From assembly GCA_037039685.1 (NCBI GenBank), contig JAWNGF010000001.1, positions 5,704,001 through 5,768,000 of the forward strand: a DNA stretch of 64,000 bases, in the 5' to 3' direction. Position 1 is the first letter of the stretch, and each line of letters starts with the position of its first letter. The position numbers and the translations under genes are program-made. The DNA comes from Ceratobasidium sp. AG-K. Its lineage: Eukaryota > Basidiomycota > Agaricomycetes > Cantharellales > Ceratobasidiaceae. Shown here piece by piece: positions 9,698 to 21,700 of this stretch. The notes beneath the pieces are model-generated. The model was not told where the DNA came from, ran no database searches, and saw nothing but the letters and a program-made list of their open reading frames with translations.

Positions 9698-11546
9698 ATG
9701 TCCTCCCCCGTACATAATCCGTTTTTGCAGCGGGCGGTGTGTATCCAGTGTCCAAAGCCCGAGTGTGCTTGTGCCTCGAACGAGTCGTGTGTGCTTGCCA
9801 GCAGGTAAGACAAAGCAATATACCTGTGTAATATGCTCATTTTGTGCAGAACATGCGAACTGTGCGAGATCGTGACCTGTGTGCCCAACCCGCCGTCAAC
9901 GGTTGGAACGATCAGCGGAGGCGCTGTTGCTGGGGCGGTTGTCGGGTGTCTCTTTGCTGCTGCGTTGCTCGCTGGTGGCCTGTGGTTTCTGCGGCGGCGA
10001 CGAGCAGAGCGAAAAGCGCAGGTCATGGCCGGGAAACGCCGGAGCCTGTACACAATGGAACACGGCTCGTCACTCCAGGCAGCGAAAAGCCGCCGACATT
10101 GCCTGGCACGCCTGGAACTGCAGGCCTCGGACCAGCGTCTCCGCGCTCGCCCAATGCACCAGCTGGCACGCACACTCTCCACTACACACCGTCCGACGTT
10201 AACTTGGATCCTTTTGCAGATGCGCAGTCTGTCCACAGCGGAAACTCGTCTCATATCATCCCCATTGCATATGTCCCCTCCACATCCGCCAGCATGTCTG
10301 TAGCAGACGGCCACAGGCAGTCCACCGTCCCTCCCTCTCCCCCAGCTCACCCTATCCTCCCTCGCGCCCCCACCGCTCGCCTGAACTCAACCTGCGTCTC
10401 GAACCCCCCAAGTCTGCTGCTTCTCGGCTATCTGTAGGCAAAGATCTTCGACCTCCTCGGTTCTCCAGTCCCTATGCTGCCAGCCAGCGTTCGGGCATGT
10501 CCCGCGCATCTACCGTGTCCAGTGTCGGCAGCTTCATCTATGGCGATACTCCGGTCGTTGTCTCTCAGGCCCAGGGTGGTGTCCGCCAAGTACTTGGAGT
10601 CGCACGCCCAGAGGTCGTCCAGGTCCCCACGGGCGGTCTCAGCACCCCCACCAGTCCTGGCTCAGGAACAGGCGCGGACCTTGTGCGAAGTTGGTCCCAA
10701 CGAAGCAAAAAGAGCAGTGCACCGCCTCCCCCCCCATTGCCGACAACATCAGTCCCTGAGCGCTCGCCGTTTTCACCTGAAAGCGAGACTGGCCATGATC
10801 CGTTTGCGGACGATGATCAAGAACATACCTCCCGCTCGGTCCGCTCGGCCAACACCTTTGGCCAGCCCAATATCCCAGGCGCCAGCCTCGGCTCGAGCAA
10901 GTCGCCCACCCAGCCCCAGTCTGTAATGTACCTCGCCGAGCCCATTGGATACGACAGCCGTCCGAGCAGCATCGGTACCGTTGTCGAGTCTGCACAGCGT
11001 GTCATGATTGGTACGGCGTCGGCGAGCACCGAGGACCTGAGCTCTCGCATGCCTCCCCCACCGGCCGGACGACGCATCTCGGGCGCAAGCGTAGCCGACT
11101 CGATCCTGAGTGGGTTCCCCTTCGTTCCCCCCAGTCCGATCGCGCAAGGAGAGTCGGCACACCGACCAGGGTCCCTCGCCATGAGCATCTCCGAGTCTGT
11201 TGCGGAGCCCCAGTCCCATTCAAACGCAGGTCCAGGCGCAATGCCAACCCTGAGCGAACTAGCGCGACAAGAAGAGGAAGCACTCGGGCAAGGTCAGGTC
11301 GCCCGCCTTCCTTCGCGCCATACGCTTGGCATGTCAACGTTCTCGAGCGCGTCGGGTGTGTCGTCTTCGGGCCTCGAGGCGTTCCCATTCCACTTTGGAA
11401 CGGGCGGCGCGCCGAGGGACTCGATTGATACTGCTGCAGACGTAGATCTGGGCAAGCCAGCCGTCGGCACGGGCGGTCCCGCCCGAGCGAGTCTAGACAC
11501 CCTAGCACTGAGTCGAGACGTCGAAGCATTCCCCCTCCAGCGATAG
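9698..11546 (+). CDS. Opy2-like membrane anchor, with two frame breaks
   Basis: The ATG at 9698 gives MSSPVHNPFLQRAV and then a compact cysteine cluster (CIQCPKPECACASNESC, spliced at 9804/9850 to TCELCEIVTC). This is the Opy2 extracellular domain. A membrane helix (ISGGAVAGAVVGCLFAAALL) and a basic stop-transfer (RRRRAERK) follow, then a long Ser/Pro-rich, disordered cytoplasmic tail. In yeast, Opy2 anchors Ste50 at the membrane in the HOG and filamentous MAPK pathways. The same role here is an inference from the domain. The frame changes at 10063-10072 and again in a C-run at 10366-10372. Both changes are consistent with one missing base each, and sequence quality is otherwise coding throughout to the stop at 11544. 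I therefore treat it as a gene with probable assembly indels. Confidence 0.75.
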
Positions 11547-12060
11547 AGTATAGTGCGAGTTGGGTCGCGCTGGTTCGTGTGCCCACTCGCGAGTGGGGCG
11601 CACCCTATGCATTGAATTACCCCTTTTTCTGGTCTTTTTTTGGTTTCGACAAAAACTTTTTCTAGTGTGTAGTACCTTACAGCACATCTTGTTTCTTTTT
11701 AGCCTGCACATTTGTGTTACTATTGACCTTTGCGTCCGTCGCTCGTTGCTTCTTTATGCTTGTGTCCCTTGTCACTACGATGAATTTTATGTTGTGACGA
11801 TTGGGCGCGTTATGTGATACCCACTGTTGCTCATCCGTGCTCGATACCAAACCCAAAAATCGTGTGCTACATGTTGAACTCGCTCGTACAATTAGTCTCG
11901 GTTCACCCAAACTAAGCCGAAATATATTTCCAAAAGAACAGCGACCGAGACCACAGGGGTTTGCTTACTAACATCGGGTTGTCACTCAATAGCGACCTTT
12001 GTGAGGGCGTTCTTGATCGACTCTGATCCTCTCTCCAACGACCTACTGCGACACATCAAT
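11547..12060. other. intergenic region
   Basis: This is the 3' flank of the Opy2-like gene, T-rich around 11627-11700, and the upstream region of the UBA/UBC gene. I see no gene, repeat or RNA here. Confidence 0.5.
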
Positions 12061-15000
12061 ATGGACGCCAAAGTAAGAGCCCTGGTGGACATGGTACGTA
12101 CATCCCGCGTACGATTTCCACTATTAACGTCCACTAGGGGGCGAGTCCAGCGCAGGCGCGGGCAGCCCTACGCAAGTTTAGCGACGTCGAGACTGCCGCC
12201 GAGCAGTTCTTTGACGGACGATTCGACCACATTAAAGACGACGATGAAGACAAGGAGAAGCGTGCTCCGGTCGGTCACTCGGTGTTCATTTGGGCGGCGA
12301 CTAACGTTCGATAGACTCCGGACGAGGACGACGAAGACGATGGGAGTGTGGAGGATTTCGTCGATTACGATTCGGATTATGAGGCCAAGGCGGTTACGGG
12401 CAAGGACTCCGGGACGCACGGGGATCCGTATGCGGGTACGTCTCCAGCGAGGTGGGTAGCCACTACTTACGCCGTCTAGGCATCTTCTTTTCCAAGGACC
12501 GCAAGGAGGAAGTCATCGAGGTTGAGGAAGAGCCCGAGTGGTTCTTGGTCCCAGGAAAGCCGGATCCGATATCGCTCATGACCCAGAGCGAGTGGATGAA
12601 GGGCTGTCCGGAAGGCGGCGAACAGGGGTTCTTGTTTCAGCTCTACAATGGCCTTTCGACGGGCGTGTGTGCGTGTCCCACACAGTGCGGGGCGAGACGG
12701 GAGAGGACCAAGCAGGATTTCTTTGCGATTCATGTGAGTCGGGTGGTTGTTCGTATTTGGTTATATTAACTCGGAGTAGAGTTCATTTTCGACGTACATC
12801 AATACTTTGCGCGGGATCATTCAGCACAAAGTGTCCTCGCTGTGGACAAGTGTATTGTCTAGCGTGTGGGGAGAGTGTGTCGATTACCTCGGTGCAACAG
12901 ACTGGTTCTGCGGATACGAGCAAGGCGCTGTTCCACTGTGCGAATTTGCAGGGCGTTATCCTTGGAATCGGTCTGCATATGATCGAGCAGCTGTTTCAAG
13001 AGCAGCACCGAGTGTCGGATGATACTTTAGGCAGTGCATCCAAGAAGCGCAAAGTGTCTCCTCAAGCCCCTGCACACCCGGCATACGACGATGACGACGA
13101 ATATCTGTCTAGCGAGGTGGTGAGGGGAAAGAAGGCCAAGGCAGGGACTGGATACGCAGGTGCGGGCAAGGAAGATGTGAGTCTGTTCACATTCGATTGG
13201 CGACGAGAATTAACCCTTGCCTGCAAGAACACTGGGCAAATCGAGGCTATGCAGAGCCAAAAAGCTCGAGACAGTAAAATGGCCGAGCTCATGGCCGAAG
13301 TGCGAGTGTTTTTGCCTTCGCTCCAGCGTGCAATTGGCGTTCAAACGTCGGATTACCTCGTCCATCCGAGTGCACTCGCTCACCTCAGGAGACGATTCAA
13401 CTGGATCGGAAGCACGTTGCTGAGAAACGACTCTTTGACGGACATGTCGGATCGCTCGGTGTTGTACTTTGAATTGTTTTCGTGGCTCGAGGTGCGCTCG
13501 GCTGTCACTTGTGTGTATATTCATGCTGAACCCATCGTTTCAGACCATTTCGAATCACGAAGCATTAGCGTCTATGATGGCCATGCCAATCATGGTCGTC
13601 GCGTCAATCAAACCCAAAGCTCCCATCGCCGGCTCTGGTTCCCGACCAGCTCAGCGCGAACGTATCATCATGTACGAAGGAAGCTCTGGCCCGCGAGAAC
13701 TTCTCGAGTCGATTGTCATCCAAGCACAGGCTGCAATCAAGGGGCTGGAAGGGATGAAGCCGGTGGATACTGAGCACCAAGAGGGCGAGATGACCGAAAC
13801 TGAAAAACGCATGACTGCTAGCGAAAAGGGAAAACAGAAGGAAATGGCCGAGGCGACCCCAGACGAGAACGCCAACCTGCTGCGCTTCTGGTGAGTCGGG
13901 CTCACCCAACACTGTTCGGTTCTAACTGGATGATAGTGAGCGTATCCTGTCTGCTGCTGCCGGAATCGACCGATCTCTTCGCGAGACCAAGGGCGAAGAC
14001 TTTGTCAGGCGTCTGCATGCATCCCTACCGAGCGCCGGAGGAAGTGCGTTTGTGGAAACCTCGGACGAGCCTACTGTCAAGCCTGGTGCGACAGACGAAG
14101 AAACGGTTCAGATTTACGAATCGTGGGCAAACAAAGTCCGGTTCGAGTACTGTGACCTGTCGATCCCGGCTCCAGCACCCAAAGAAGGAGACACCTCTGT
14201 TTCGGCCCCGAGCTACAAGTTCTATTTCAACAACGATGCGCGAATGCTTGCCAATGCTGATATCCCAAAGAGGAGTTTGGCTATCGCTAAAGAGGTGAAC
14301 GAATTGGATTAGAGTCATCATCGAACTAAATATGTTTGCTAGCTCGCCGTATTGACGACAAATCTGCCCGTTGCATGGAACTCGTCCGTGTTTTTACGAG
14401 TGGACGAGTCGAGAGTCGATGTAATCAAGGCATTGATCACTGGGCCAGAAGGAACTCCGTAAGTGCACTGGATAAACCTTTTTATTCTTGTGTGTAATGG
14501 CGTGCTCATTTTAGCTGATATTTTACCCAGGTACTACAACGGATGGTGAGCATGTGCTGCTCGGCATCACAAACGAAACTAATAGATCTGGGCTGTAGTT
14601 ACTTGTTTGACATTTTCCTTGGTGCAAGCTACAACAACTCTCCACCGAGCGTCAAGTATATGACTGTCAGTTTCTGCTTCGACGTTTTGGTGGGTAATGG
14701 CTCACGTTTGTGTAGACCAACGGTGGACGGTTCCGTTTCAACCCCAACCTCTACGCGGTAGGTTTCTTCCAGCGAGTTGAATGTGGTTAGATTTTAAAAC
14801 CATTCATAATAGGACGGTAAAGTGTGCTTGTCGCTGCTCGGTACATGGTCCGGTCCCGGTTGGGTATCTGGCAAGTCAACACTGCTTCAGGTACGCGCAT
14901 TATGTTCGGAAATTACTTGCAGCCTGACGCCGATCATTTAAGGTCTTGATTTCGATTCAATCCATGATCCTATGTGACGAACCTTATCTGAACGAGCCTG

Positions 15001-15456
15001 GCTGGGCAAGTGGAGGTGGAACACCCGCATCGAAAGCATGTACGTACGGTGCTATCCTCACTAGGTCGGGCAGTGTGTTCATAGGCACGAACAGATTCCG
15101 CTAACGTCAGGAGAATGGTCGTACATACGGCTGTAAGGGTATCAACACGATTGTCTACGCATGAACTCACCCTCTAGTAGATGCTTGGCAACCTCAAAAC
15201 ACCCCCAGAGCCATTTGCAGACGTCATTCGAACACACTTCCGACTAAAGGCTCGCTCTCTCTTTAAACAGCTGGACGAGTGGCTCGAGCTTGACGATGGT
15301 CGCACCCTCGACGGGCAAAACGGAGGTGGTCAACTCACTAACACCGGTTCGGGAGCAGGTCAAGCTCTGCGCCGGGATGTGAACGAACTCAAAGAGTTGC
15401 TGCTCAAGTTGGACCCCAATGCGGCGAGTGGAAGTTCCACGATTGAAACGGACTAA
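12061..15456 (+). CDS. UBA + RING/IBR-like + UBC protein (putative E2/E3 hybrid)
   Basis: The ATG at 12061 opens MDAKVRALVDM, spliced to GASPAQARAALRKFSDVETA, a UBA domain (residues ~1-45). An acidic stretch follows, then a cysteine-rich block (CACPTQCG ... CPRCGQVYCLACGE) like RING/IBR zinc sites, a helical middle, and a C-terminal E2 fold. The E2 shows [39 protein letters not shown] with the catalytic Cys at GKVC, and CDEPYLNEPGW, as in the large BIRC6/UBE2O class. One polypeptide could therefore bind ubiquitin, carry it as thioester and direct transfer. At 12828-12831 an extra base breaks the frame: QHK is read in one frame and CPRCG in the next. Exons through the UBC part are small and all GT-AG. 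Domain calls are from motifs; the hybrid activity is inferred. Confidence 0.8.
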
Positions 15457-15951
15457 AAACTTGATCTCGATTTGGTCGCGCAAGGGACATGTGACTATAT
15501 CTTCGTTTTATTCTTGGTTGGTCTTTGTTACTTGCGAGGATGCGATACATGTATGCGTTTTCAACCAATATTATTTTGTCATTCTATCAGAGGCTGGGGT
15601 TGGCGCGTGGTTTGGCCCAAGTTGAATTTCCAAGCGAAGGCCAAAATGCTTATCACGACTAACGGCTGGATGGTCTTGGTTAGTTACTCGCCCGTGGCAA
15701 CATTGTACGCCGGAGAACCGACTGGCTTTGTATCGTCGCGAGTACCCGATCAGTCGCCACCAGCCTATAAATATAGTACAAGGCCAACAATCCACACTTT
15801 TCACTCGAGATTTACAAGCAAGAGTCGAGTAATGCAGGTTTTTTTTCGTACACGCGCGTTAGGCTCAGAACACATCTGGATGGCATCATCACAAAGACGC
15901 GCCAAGAACAGAAACCATGTGCATCCCTCATCCGCAGCACTGACATGCGCC
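15457..15951. other. convergent 3' intergenic region
   Basis: The region lies between the ends of the UBA/UBC gene (+) and the GPI-type gene (-). A TATA-like cctataaatata occurs near 15764-15775, but no gene start follows it in either direction. I see no supported gene. Confidence 0.45.
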
Positions 15952-16459
15952 TTAGATAAGGAAAGCTCCACCGAGAACGGCCAACGCACCCACTAGGGTG
16001 ATGGGTAAACCTGATGACAGGCCGGTAGCGGCGTTGCTCGGAGTTGTGGTGGCGGCAGCGCTCGTCGCCGATGCGCCCGAGCTAAGCGGACTAGTTGCAG
16101 ATACAGCAGTGGAAGGGAGGGTGGTGGAAGGACTTGGTGTAGGCCTGTCAGTCGACACATCGCTAATGGTAAGACGCCTATGTCGGGACATAATTCAGAA
16201 AGATTTCGTTCAAGCCGCGAGCCAGCACTTACGAGGTCGAGAATGAAGTTGGCTCAATCTGAGACCCCCCGAGGCGAGTTGAAGTACGCGACGCCAGGCT
16301 TGACTCGCTCGCCTCACTAATCGATGAGAATACAGATGAGGGGAGAATTGACGTTATAGGCTGAATAGTCACAATCCCATCGGTTGTGGAAGACCCCTGC
16401 GCAACCGACAGCGATGCATAGCTTGTGATGAGGATGAGTACGGTAGCGGTCAGTTTCAT
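15952..16459 (-). CDS. small Ser/Thr-rich GPI-anchor-type surface protein
   Basis: Two exons (16459-16233 and 16162-15952) give 145 residues. The N-terminus MKLTATVLILITSYASLSVA is a signal peptide. The middle is almost entirely Ser, Thr, Pro and Ala, typical of heavily O-mannosylated fungal wall proteins. The C-terminus is a hydrophobic tail without following charge (LPITLVGALAVLGGAFLI), preceded by small residues (NAATGLSSG) suited to GPI attachment. It has no recognisable catalytic domain. The likely place is the plasma membrane or wall; the function is unknown. Confidence 0.75.
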
Positions 16460-16797
16460 GATGGTGGCAAGTTGAGGAAGTGTACCACAAGTTCGAAGTC
16501 AGTCAAGTGGCCGAGTGAATGACGGTATTTGCCTGGTTTGAAATTCTACAGCGCTTGTGCATTCATACATATGTCGCATGACCGGTCCAAGAGACAGTCA
16601 CAGTCAGATCGCCAATGACTCACCGTAGTTTTCTTCCAATCAGTATGTTATTCGCGAGGTAGGCTTTCAAATAGCTGTGCATAATCGCCGAGAGCTATAG
16701 TTAATACATGTCGATATATTAAACTAGTTCTATGGTTTTATACCAGCTTGCTGGGCTTCTACGTAGTCGTAATTTTGATTAGAGGAACTTGTTGGAG
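16460..16797. other. intergenic region upstream of the GPI-type gene
   Basis: These 338 bases hold the promoter of the GPI-type gene (-) and the 3' flank of Tim9 (-). The sequence is AT-rich near 16690-16740. I see no gene. Confidence 0.45.
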
Positions 16798-17161
16798 TTA
16801 TATTGGCTTCTTACCCGCGTTCTGCTCCGCAAAGCGTGCCCCCACCCGCTCGGAGTGCTTCATAAACTTCTCCACGCAGTTTTGTATGCAAGCATCCTGG
16901 TACAGGATTAGGATGCTAGAGCAATTAAATCTCAACTCTTTACTCACCTCTTTTGTACCCAACGATTTGCTCGTAAAATCATTGACACAAGAGTTAAAGC
17001 AGCGTTCCACCAAACCCGAATACAACTTCAGGAAATCTTGCATCTGAGCAAACATTCTGATTAGGCCATTCAAGGTAGAAAAGGCTCATCCTAACCTGCT
17101 TCTTCTCAATTATTTTCGTCATATGAGCTTGCTCGGCGGCATTGAAGTTTGAGAAATCCAT
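16798..17161 (-). CDS. TIM9: mitochondrial intermembrane-space chaperone Tim9
   Basis: Three exons (17161-17096, 17043-16948, 16896-16798) give 86 residues, the usual Tim9 size. The start is [20 protein letters not shown]. The twin CX3C motifs are present: CFNSC in exon 2 and CIQNC in exon 3, followed by [15 protein letters not shown]. Small Tims form hexamers (Tim9-Tim10) that carry hydrophobic precursors across the intermembrane space; import and folding depend on oxidation of these cysteines by Mia40. It is divergently transcribed from the Caf16 gene 160 bp away. The call is secure from motif and length. Confidence 0.95.
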
Positions 17162-17320
17162 TGTTGGGGTACTAAACTCTATCGACGATTTTGAAGTGAT
17201 GAGACAGGACGTCAGTGCAGAGAGTCACGTGCACAAAAACCAGGTTCCAATTTCATTCCTGTCGTGCCTATTTAGGCTCCGACCTATGATCATGGTCCCG
17301 CTGACCTGCTCGCATCCACC
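17162..17320. promoter_or_regulatory. short bidirectional promoter, TIM9 / CAF16
   Basis: The divergent start codons are 159 bases apart. No clear TATA box is visible, so both genes probably share a compact promoter. Confidence 0.5.
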
Positions 17321-18569
17321 ATGGCTACAGACCTGACCGCAAGCGATTATGCTATCAATGTAAAGGAGCTCACGTACAGGCACAGTGTCTACTCGGACAA
17401 GGTTGCTCCTGCGTTGGTTGACCTCTCCTTGACTCTTCCAAGGGGGTCGCGAACCCTTTTGATTGGGGCTAACGGGGGTGAGTCAGAATACCGGGCCGAT
17501 CGCTTGACCGAATCGACTTACAAAAATACGCAGCTGGAAAGTCCACATTGCTGCAGATCCTTGCTGGAAAGCGCCTCATCAAGGGGAGTGATGTTCGAGT
17601 GTTTGGTCGGGACGTATTTCGTGATTCACCCCCCGTGAGTTGTATGCAAGCTTCCTCCCGCGCGAGTTTTAAATGCATCATAGGGTGTTACATTTCTTGG
17701 AACGGAATGGGCAATGAATCCCGTAGTTCGCTCGGACATCGTTGTATCACATTTTCTGGACAGCGTAGGAGGATATAGGTACTTTGGCTATAACTCCGAT
17801 CCTAGCCGGTCTGACGCAATCTCATAGGCACAAGGCTCGGCGTGATCGGCTACTCGACATTCTGGACGTTGATCTAAACTGGTTAGTTATACCTGGGTAT
17901 TAGTACGATTTCTGACCCTACATACCTGGGTAGGCACATGCATACGATCTCAGATGGGGAACGGCGGCGCGTTCAGTTGGTCATGGGACTCATGGCGGAG
18001 TGGGACGTGCTCCTACTCGACGAGGCAAGTCACTCGTCATTGCATATAAATATGATCTGGACTGATCCGTGCAGACAGGTGACTGTCGATCTGGACGTAC
18101 TGGTTCGGGATGACCTTCTAGCCTTCCTGAAGGAGGAGAGCGAAACTAGAGGCGCAACAATCTTATGTAGGCGTATTTTCCTTTGCCGTAACCGATACAT
18201 AATATTTTTGGACCAGATGCAACACATATATTTGATGGATTAAACACTTTCCCAACCCATGTCGCTCATATGCGCTTTGGTCAATTCGTTTCTGAACCTG
18301 CACCATGGGTCCAAGAACAAAGCCAACCCGACCTTCCCGCAGTGTCTCCTGGCTCTACTCTGCATGCGCTAGCTCTTCGCTGGCTCAAAGAAGATCGCGA
18401 TTTCCGTCGACAGGAGGAGGCGGCTGGCCGACTCGACAAAACTCGTGGGGCGAGGCCCGAGACTGGCGTCCCATCGGACTCGGAGACTTTTTACAAGAAG
18501 TAAGCTCTAATTGTCCCTTTGTGAGTTGCTCTAAAATATTTTCTCTGTAGGTATGATTATGGCAACTGA
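17321..18569 (+). CDS. CAF16: ABC-type ATPase, Caf16 type
   Basis: The ATG at 17321 gives [21 protein letters not shown]. The Walker A motif GANGAGKST is split by an intron (17477-17534 region) whose removal joins GANG to AGKST. A C-loop-like [10 protein letters not shown] signature and a Walker B, WDVLLLDE, follow; the Walker B is joined by splicing to [15 protein letters not shown] Caf16-type end (AHMRFGQF ... [11 protein letters not shown]) runs to the last exon, KYDYGN, stop at 18567-18569. There are no membrane segments, as expected for this soluble ABC class. In yeast, Caf16 is associated with the CCR4-NOT complex and the Mediator Srb9-11 group. The role here is inferred by family. Confidence 0.9.
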
Positions 18570-18740
18570 GGTTCTCATTGTGCGGTCCTCATTGAGCACG
18601 CTCAACTCGTTGCTCCCCGTTCGCTGGTAGCATTATAAATTATTACAGCCCTCGAGTACACTCAACTGTACAATAGTCAAACTTATCACAATAGTCTGCG
18701 GAAATCTATACGGTCCTTAAATACATCAACGCCTAATCGT

Positions 18741-21700
18741 TTAGACTTCAGGTACACCGACTAGGGGGACAACGATCGCCTCTGGATTGGGATCAGAGAG
18801 CAAGTCCTCGTCCTATTATCGTCCAGTCAAATTTAGATAAAACCAATCAAGCTCAGACTCGCAGCTTACGTTTGGTACACGGTGGAAGTGCTTGGATAAC
18901 TTCTCGATCACCATGTCGTATGGTATGTGATGCGTTAGTTTCCTAGATGACGATCGATATCAGGTGCCAATAAATGCACTACAGGCACCTACTTCTTCTG
19001 CTTTACGTTCAAGGAATGTCTTGCGTCGAGGGCGGAATCAAGCACGTTTGAGGAGTGCGCGCCCTCACTGAGAGCAAGGCGGATACTGTATTCTTTGTCA
19101 AGCCTTCCACCACGCCCTCCAACCCGCTCGTAAAGCTCGAATCTGTGGGGGACATTAGCTGGACCAGGGCGCCTTAGAATCCGATGCTCACGTTATATGC
19201 GACTACCAAATCCACGACGTGTGAGTGAAGAAGATACAAGTGAAACCACGCACGTACCGCATAATCCAGCTCTGGTATCCTTGGATTTGCAATCGGCAAC
19301 CCACTAAGCAACACCAAGTTCACGAGTGTATGGATATGGCTCTCCTTTGTAAAGTACAGCGTAAGCGAGCACTCGCCAGTCTTGCGTGCTTCCTCCAAAT
19401 CGTGCACTACGTTGCGAAGTAGTGGTAAGGAGGTTAAGACGCCGATTTCCTCCCTGTTCAAAGTTACCCCATGAAAAATTGTGGTATAGTAGAAGAAAAA
19501 AAACGTACTTTTCCGCAGCGTCGATCCCGTACTCTTGCGGAGCAACAAGATCAAATAGAGCCTTTGCTCGACCATAGAGTTCGTGCAATGTTCGGTTCTT
19601 AGGGGCACCCAGCTCGCTGCCACCGCTTTCATCGAATATTGCAAAAAGGAAGGTACGATGATGCAGTGCGCAGTATCTGCGGCAATATGGTTAATACTAT
19701 CCTGTGTGTTACTCTTGTACCCACTTCAAGGTGTCATAGAGCTCAGATACCCGAGAAGGATCAAACTTTTCTTGTTTGACATTACAGAAGTCTGTTGGAA
19801 GAGGTCAGGCCAACCTTTGGCGAACGTAAATCGTTCTTAATAACCTTCAAACAGCTTTTCCCACCGTTCGCGGAACAGCCATGGTTCATCGCCGCAGCAC
19901 CTAATCACATAAACGGGTTTCAGCCCTCAACCTGTAGCGCATATAGCCACACTTACCACCTCTGCTGAATCTTTTCCACATCCATCGTCTCAAAGTTCTT
20001 ATTCATCACCTCTCTGAACTTGGTTAACAGCTCGATAACCTCCCTCACAACCTCCACTGGCTCCTTTTTGAGCCCTTTGGGCCACGTCAACTCGGGCCTA
20101 CGTTCGCTTTCACCTGGGCGGAGCAAGCATTTAAGTCGTTTCTTGACATCGTCCGTAAGTTCTTTGGCAGCGTTGGAGTCATCTAGGAGATCTTTGCGAA
20201 TAATAAGTTGATACGTCGGGACTTTGACGGAGGCGATAGAACCGCTATCGGATGCATGTGATGATTTTGTGGGTGTCAAAGATGTGGTGAACGTCGATGG
20301 TGGGTTGGTCACGGTCGTTGTAGTTGAAAGGGTGCTGGTTGTTGTACTCGCGGAGGCGCTGTTGTCGAGCAGAGCGGCGGCAAATATTTCTGCTGATGCA
20401 GTGACTCGTCGCTCCGATGAAGTAAATATCTGAGTTGTGCGTCAGTGGATACACTATGACGAATCTCGAAGATACGTACCTTGACGTTGTTTAGAATATC
20501 TTTGTCTATTGAAGATGTCAGTACACATATGACGGGGTTTAGACAGTAGGCACTTTACGTACTCAAGATGGTGATGTCTTTCTTCATGCTCTCCCCTATA
20601 ATAGGTTGGTAAGCACGCATTGTATCGGCGCATGAAGTTGTATTCAACTTACCTAGATCACGGGATTGGTAGCGTGCTGCATGGGTAAACTGGGAGCCAC
20701 TAAGCATGCGCACAAAACCCTAGGAACGTACTCACCTCCCCACCCCATTTGAAAACCAGTTGTAACTTCTCTAACTTCCTCGGCCCTTGAACTTTGCCTT
20801 TGGTAAAGCCAGGCTTTAATTGTGCCTTGGTACCTGGCAGATCGATTTTGCTGAACAGTGCGTTGTTCAACTGGGTCAATTTGTTCAAATCTTCCCCACT
20901 TGCGCCCAAATCTCGCGATTGGACAATAGCGTCGGCAATCTTTTTGAGTTGATCGGATTCACGAAGAATAATCTCCTCTCTTTCACCGTTAAGCAGGTCA
21001 ACGAAGGGTTTAGTCCAGGGCTCAGATACAGGGAAGTTAAATTTCAGCTTCTGTTTGGGCGTGCGATCGGCGTGGCGGAACACTGAAGCGAATTAAGTTA
21101 AGTTGTTTTGCCCATTGCCAGTGCTGCTTGGTGAAATGCACACCTGTCACGTTGGCTTTGAGTGTCCATTGAGGGCCATCATCCATAATATCACTCGCAC
21201 CAGGTGCTCGGCCGGGTTTGACGCTATATTTGAAGCATACGTCTGCCAGGATCTCCGCAGCTTTGTCTGCGCCAAATCAAAACCTAGGATATTTAGTGTA
21301 ATGAGACCACGCACCGTAGTAAGTCTCATTTCCTTTCACAAAGCTCCAGCCATTGACGTCTATCACCATACTTCTTGCTCCGTTGTCACATCGGAGTACG
21401 TCAAAGCCGCACACGCGCTGCCCAAACGCTTCGCAGATCTTGCTCGCCCATGTCTTCTCTTCGTCACTCAAATGCGTTATGAACCTATCAATCAAACATA
21501 CTCTAAGTTTGCTGAAATATGATCGAGAGTGATAGCAAACCTGATTTCTTTCCCTTCTGTATTTCGTCGCACAACGCCATCAACGACAGGCGACTTGCGT
21601 GTTTCGGCATGTGTATAGGTCGGTCCAACTGTGTACACCTTAATATCTTCGGCTATTTTGTTTTGAGCGACGAATAACAAAGGAATAAAGGTTGAGCCCA

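Noticed and set aside
12538..13773. One long frame covering the E2/E3 region as a single exon
   Set aside because: It reads through introns and joins FSTKCPRCG after a frame that has no family similarity upstream. The spliced reading with one extra base explains both sides better.
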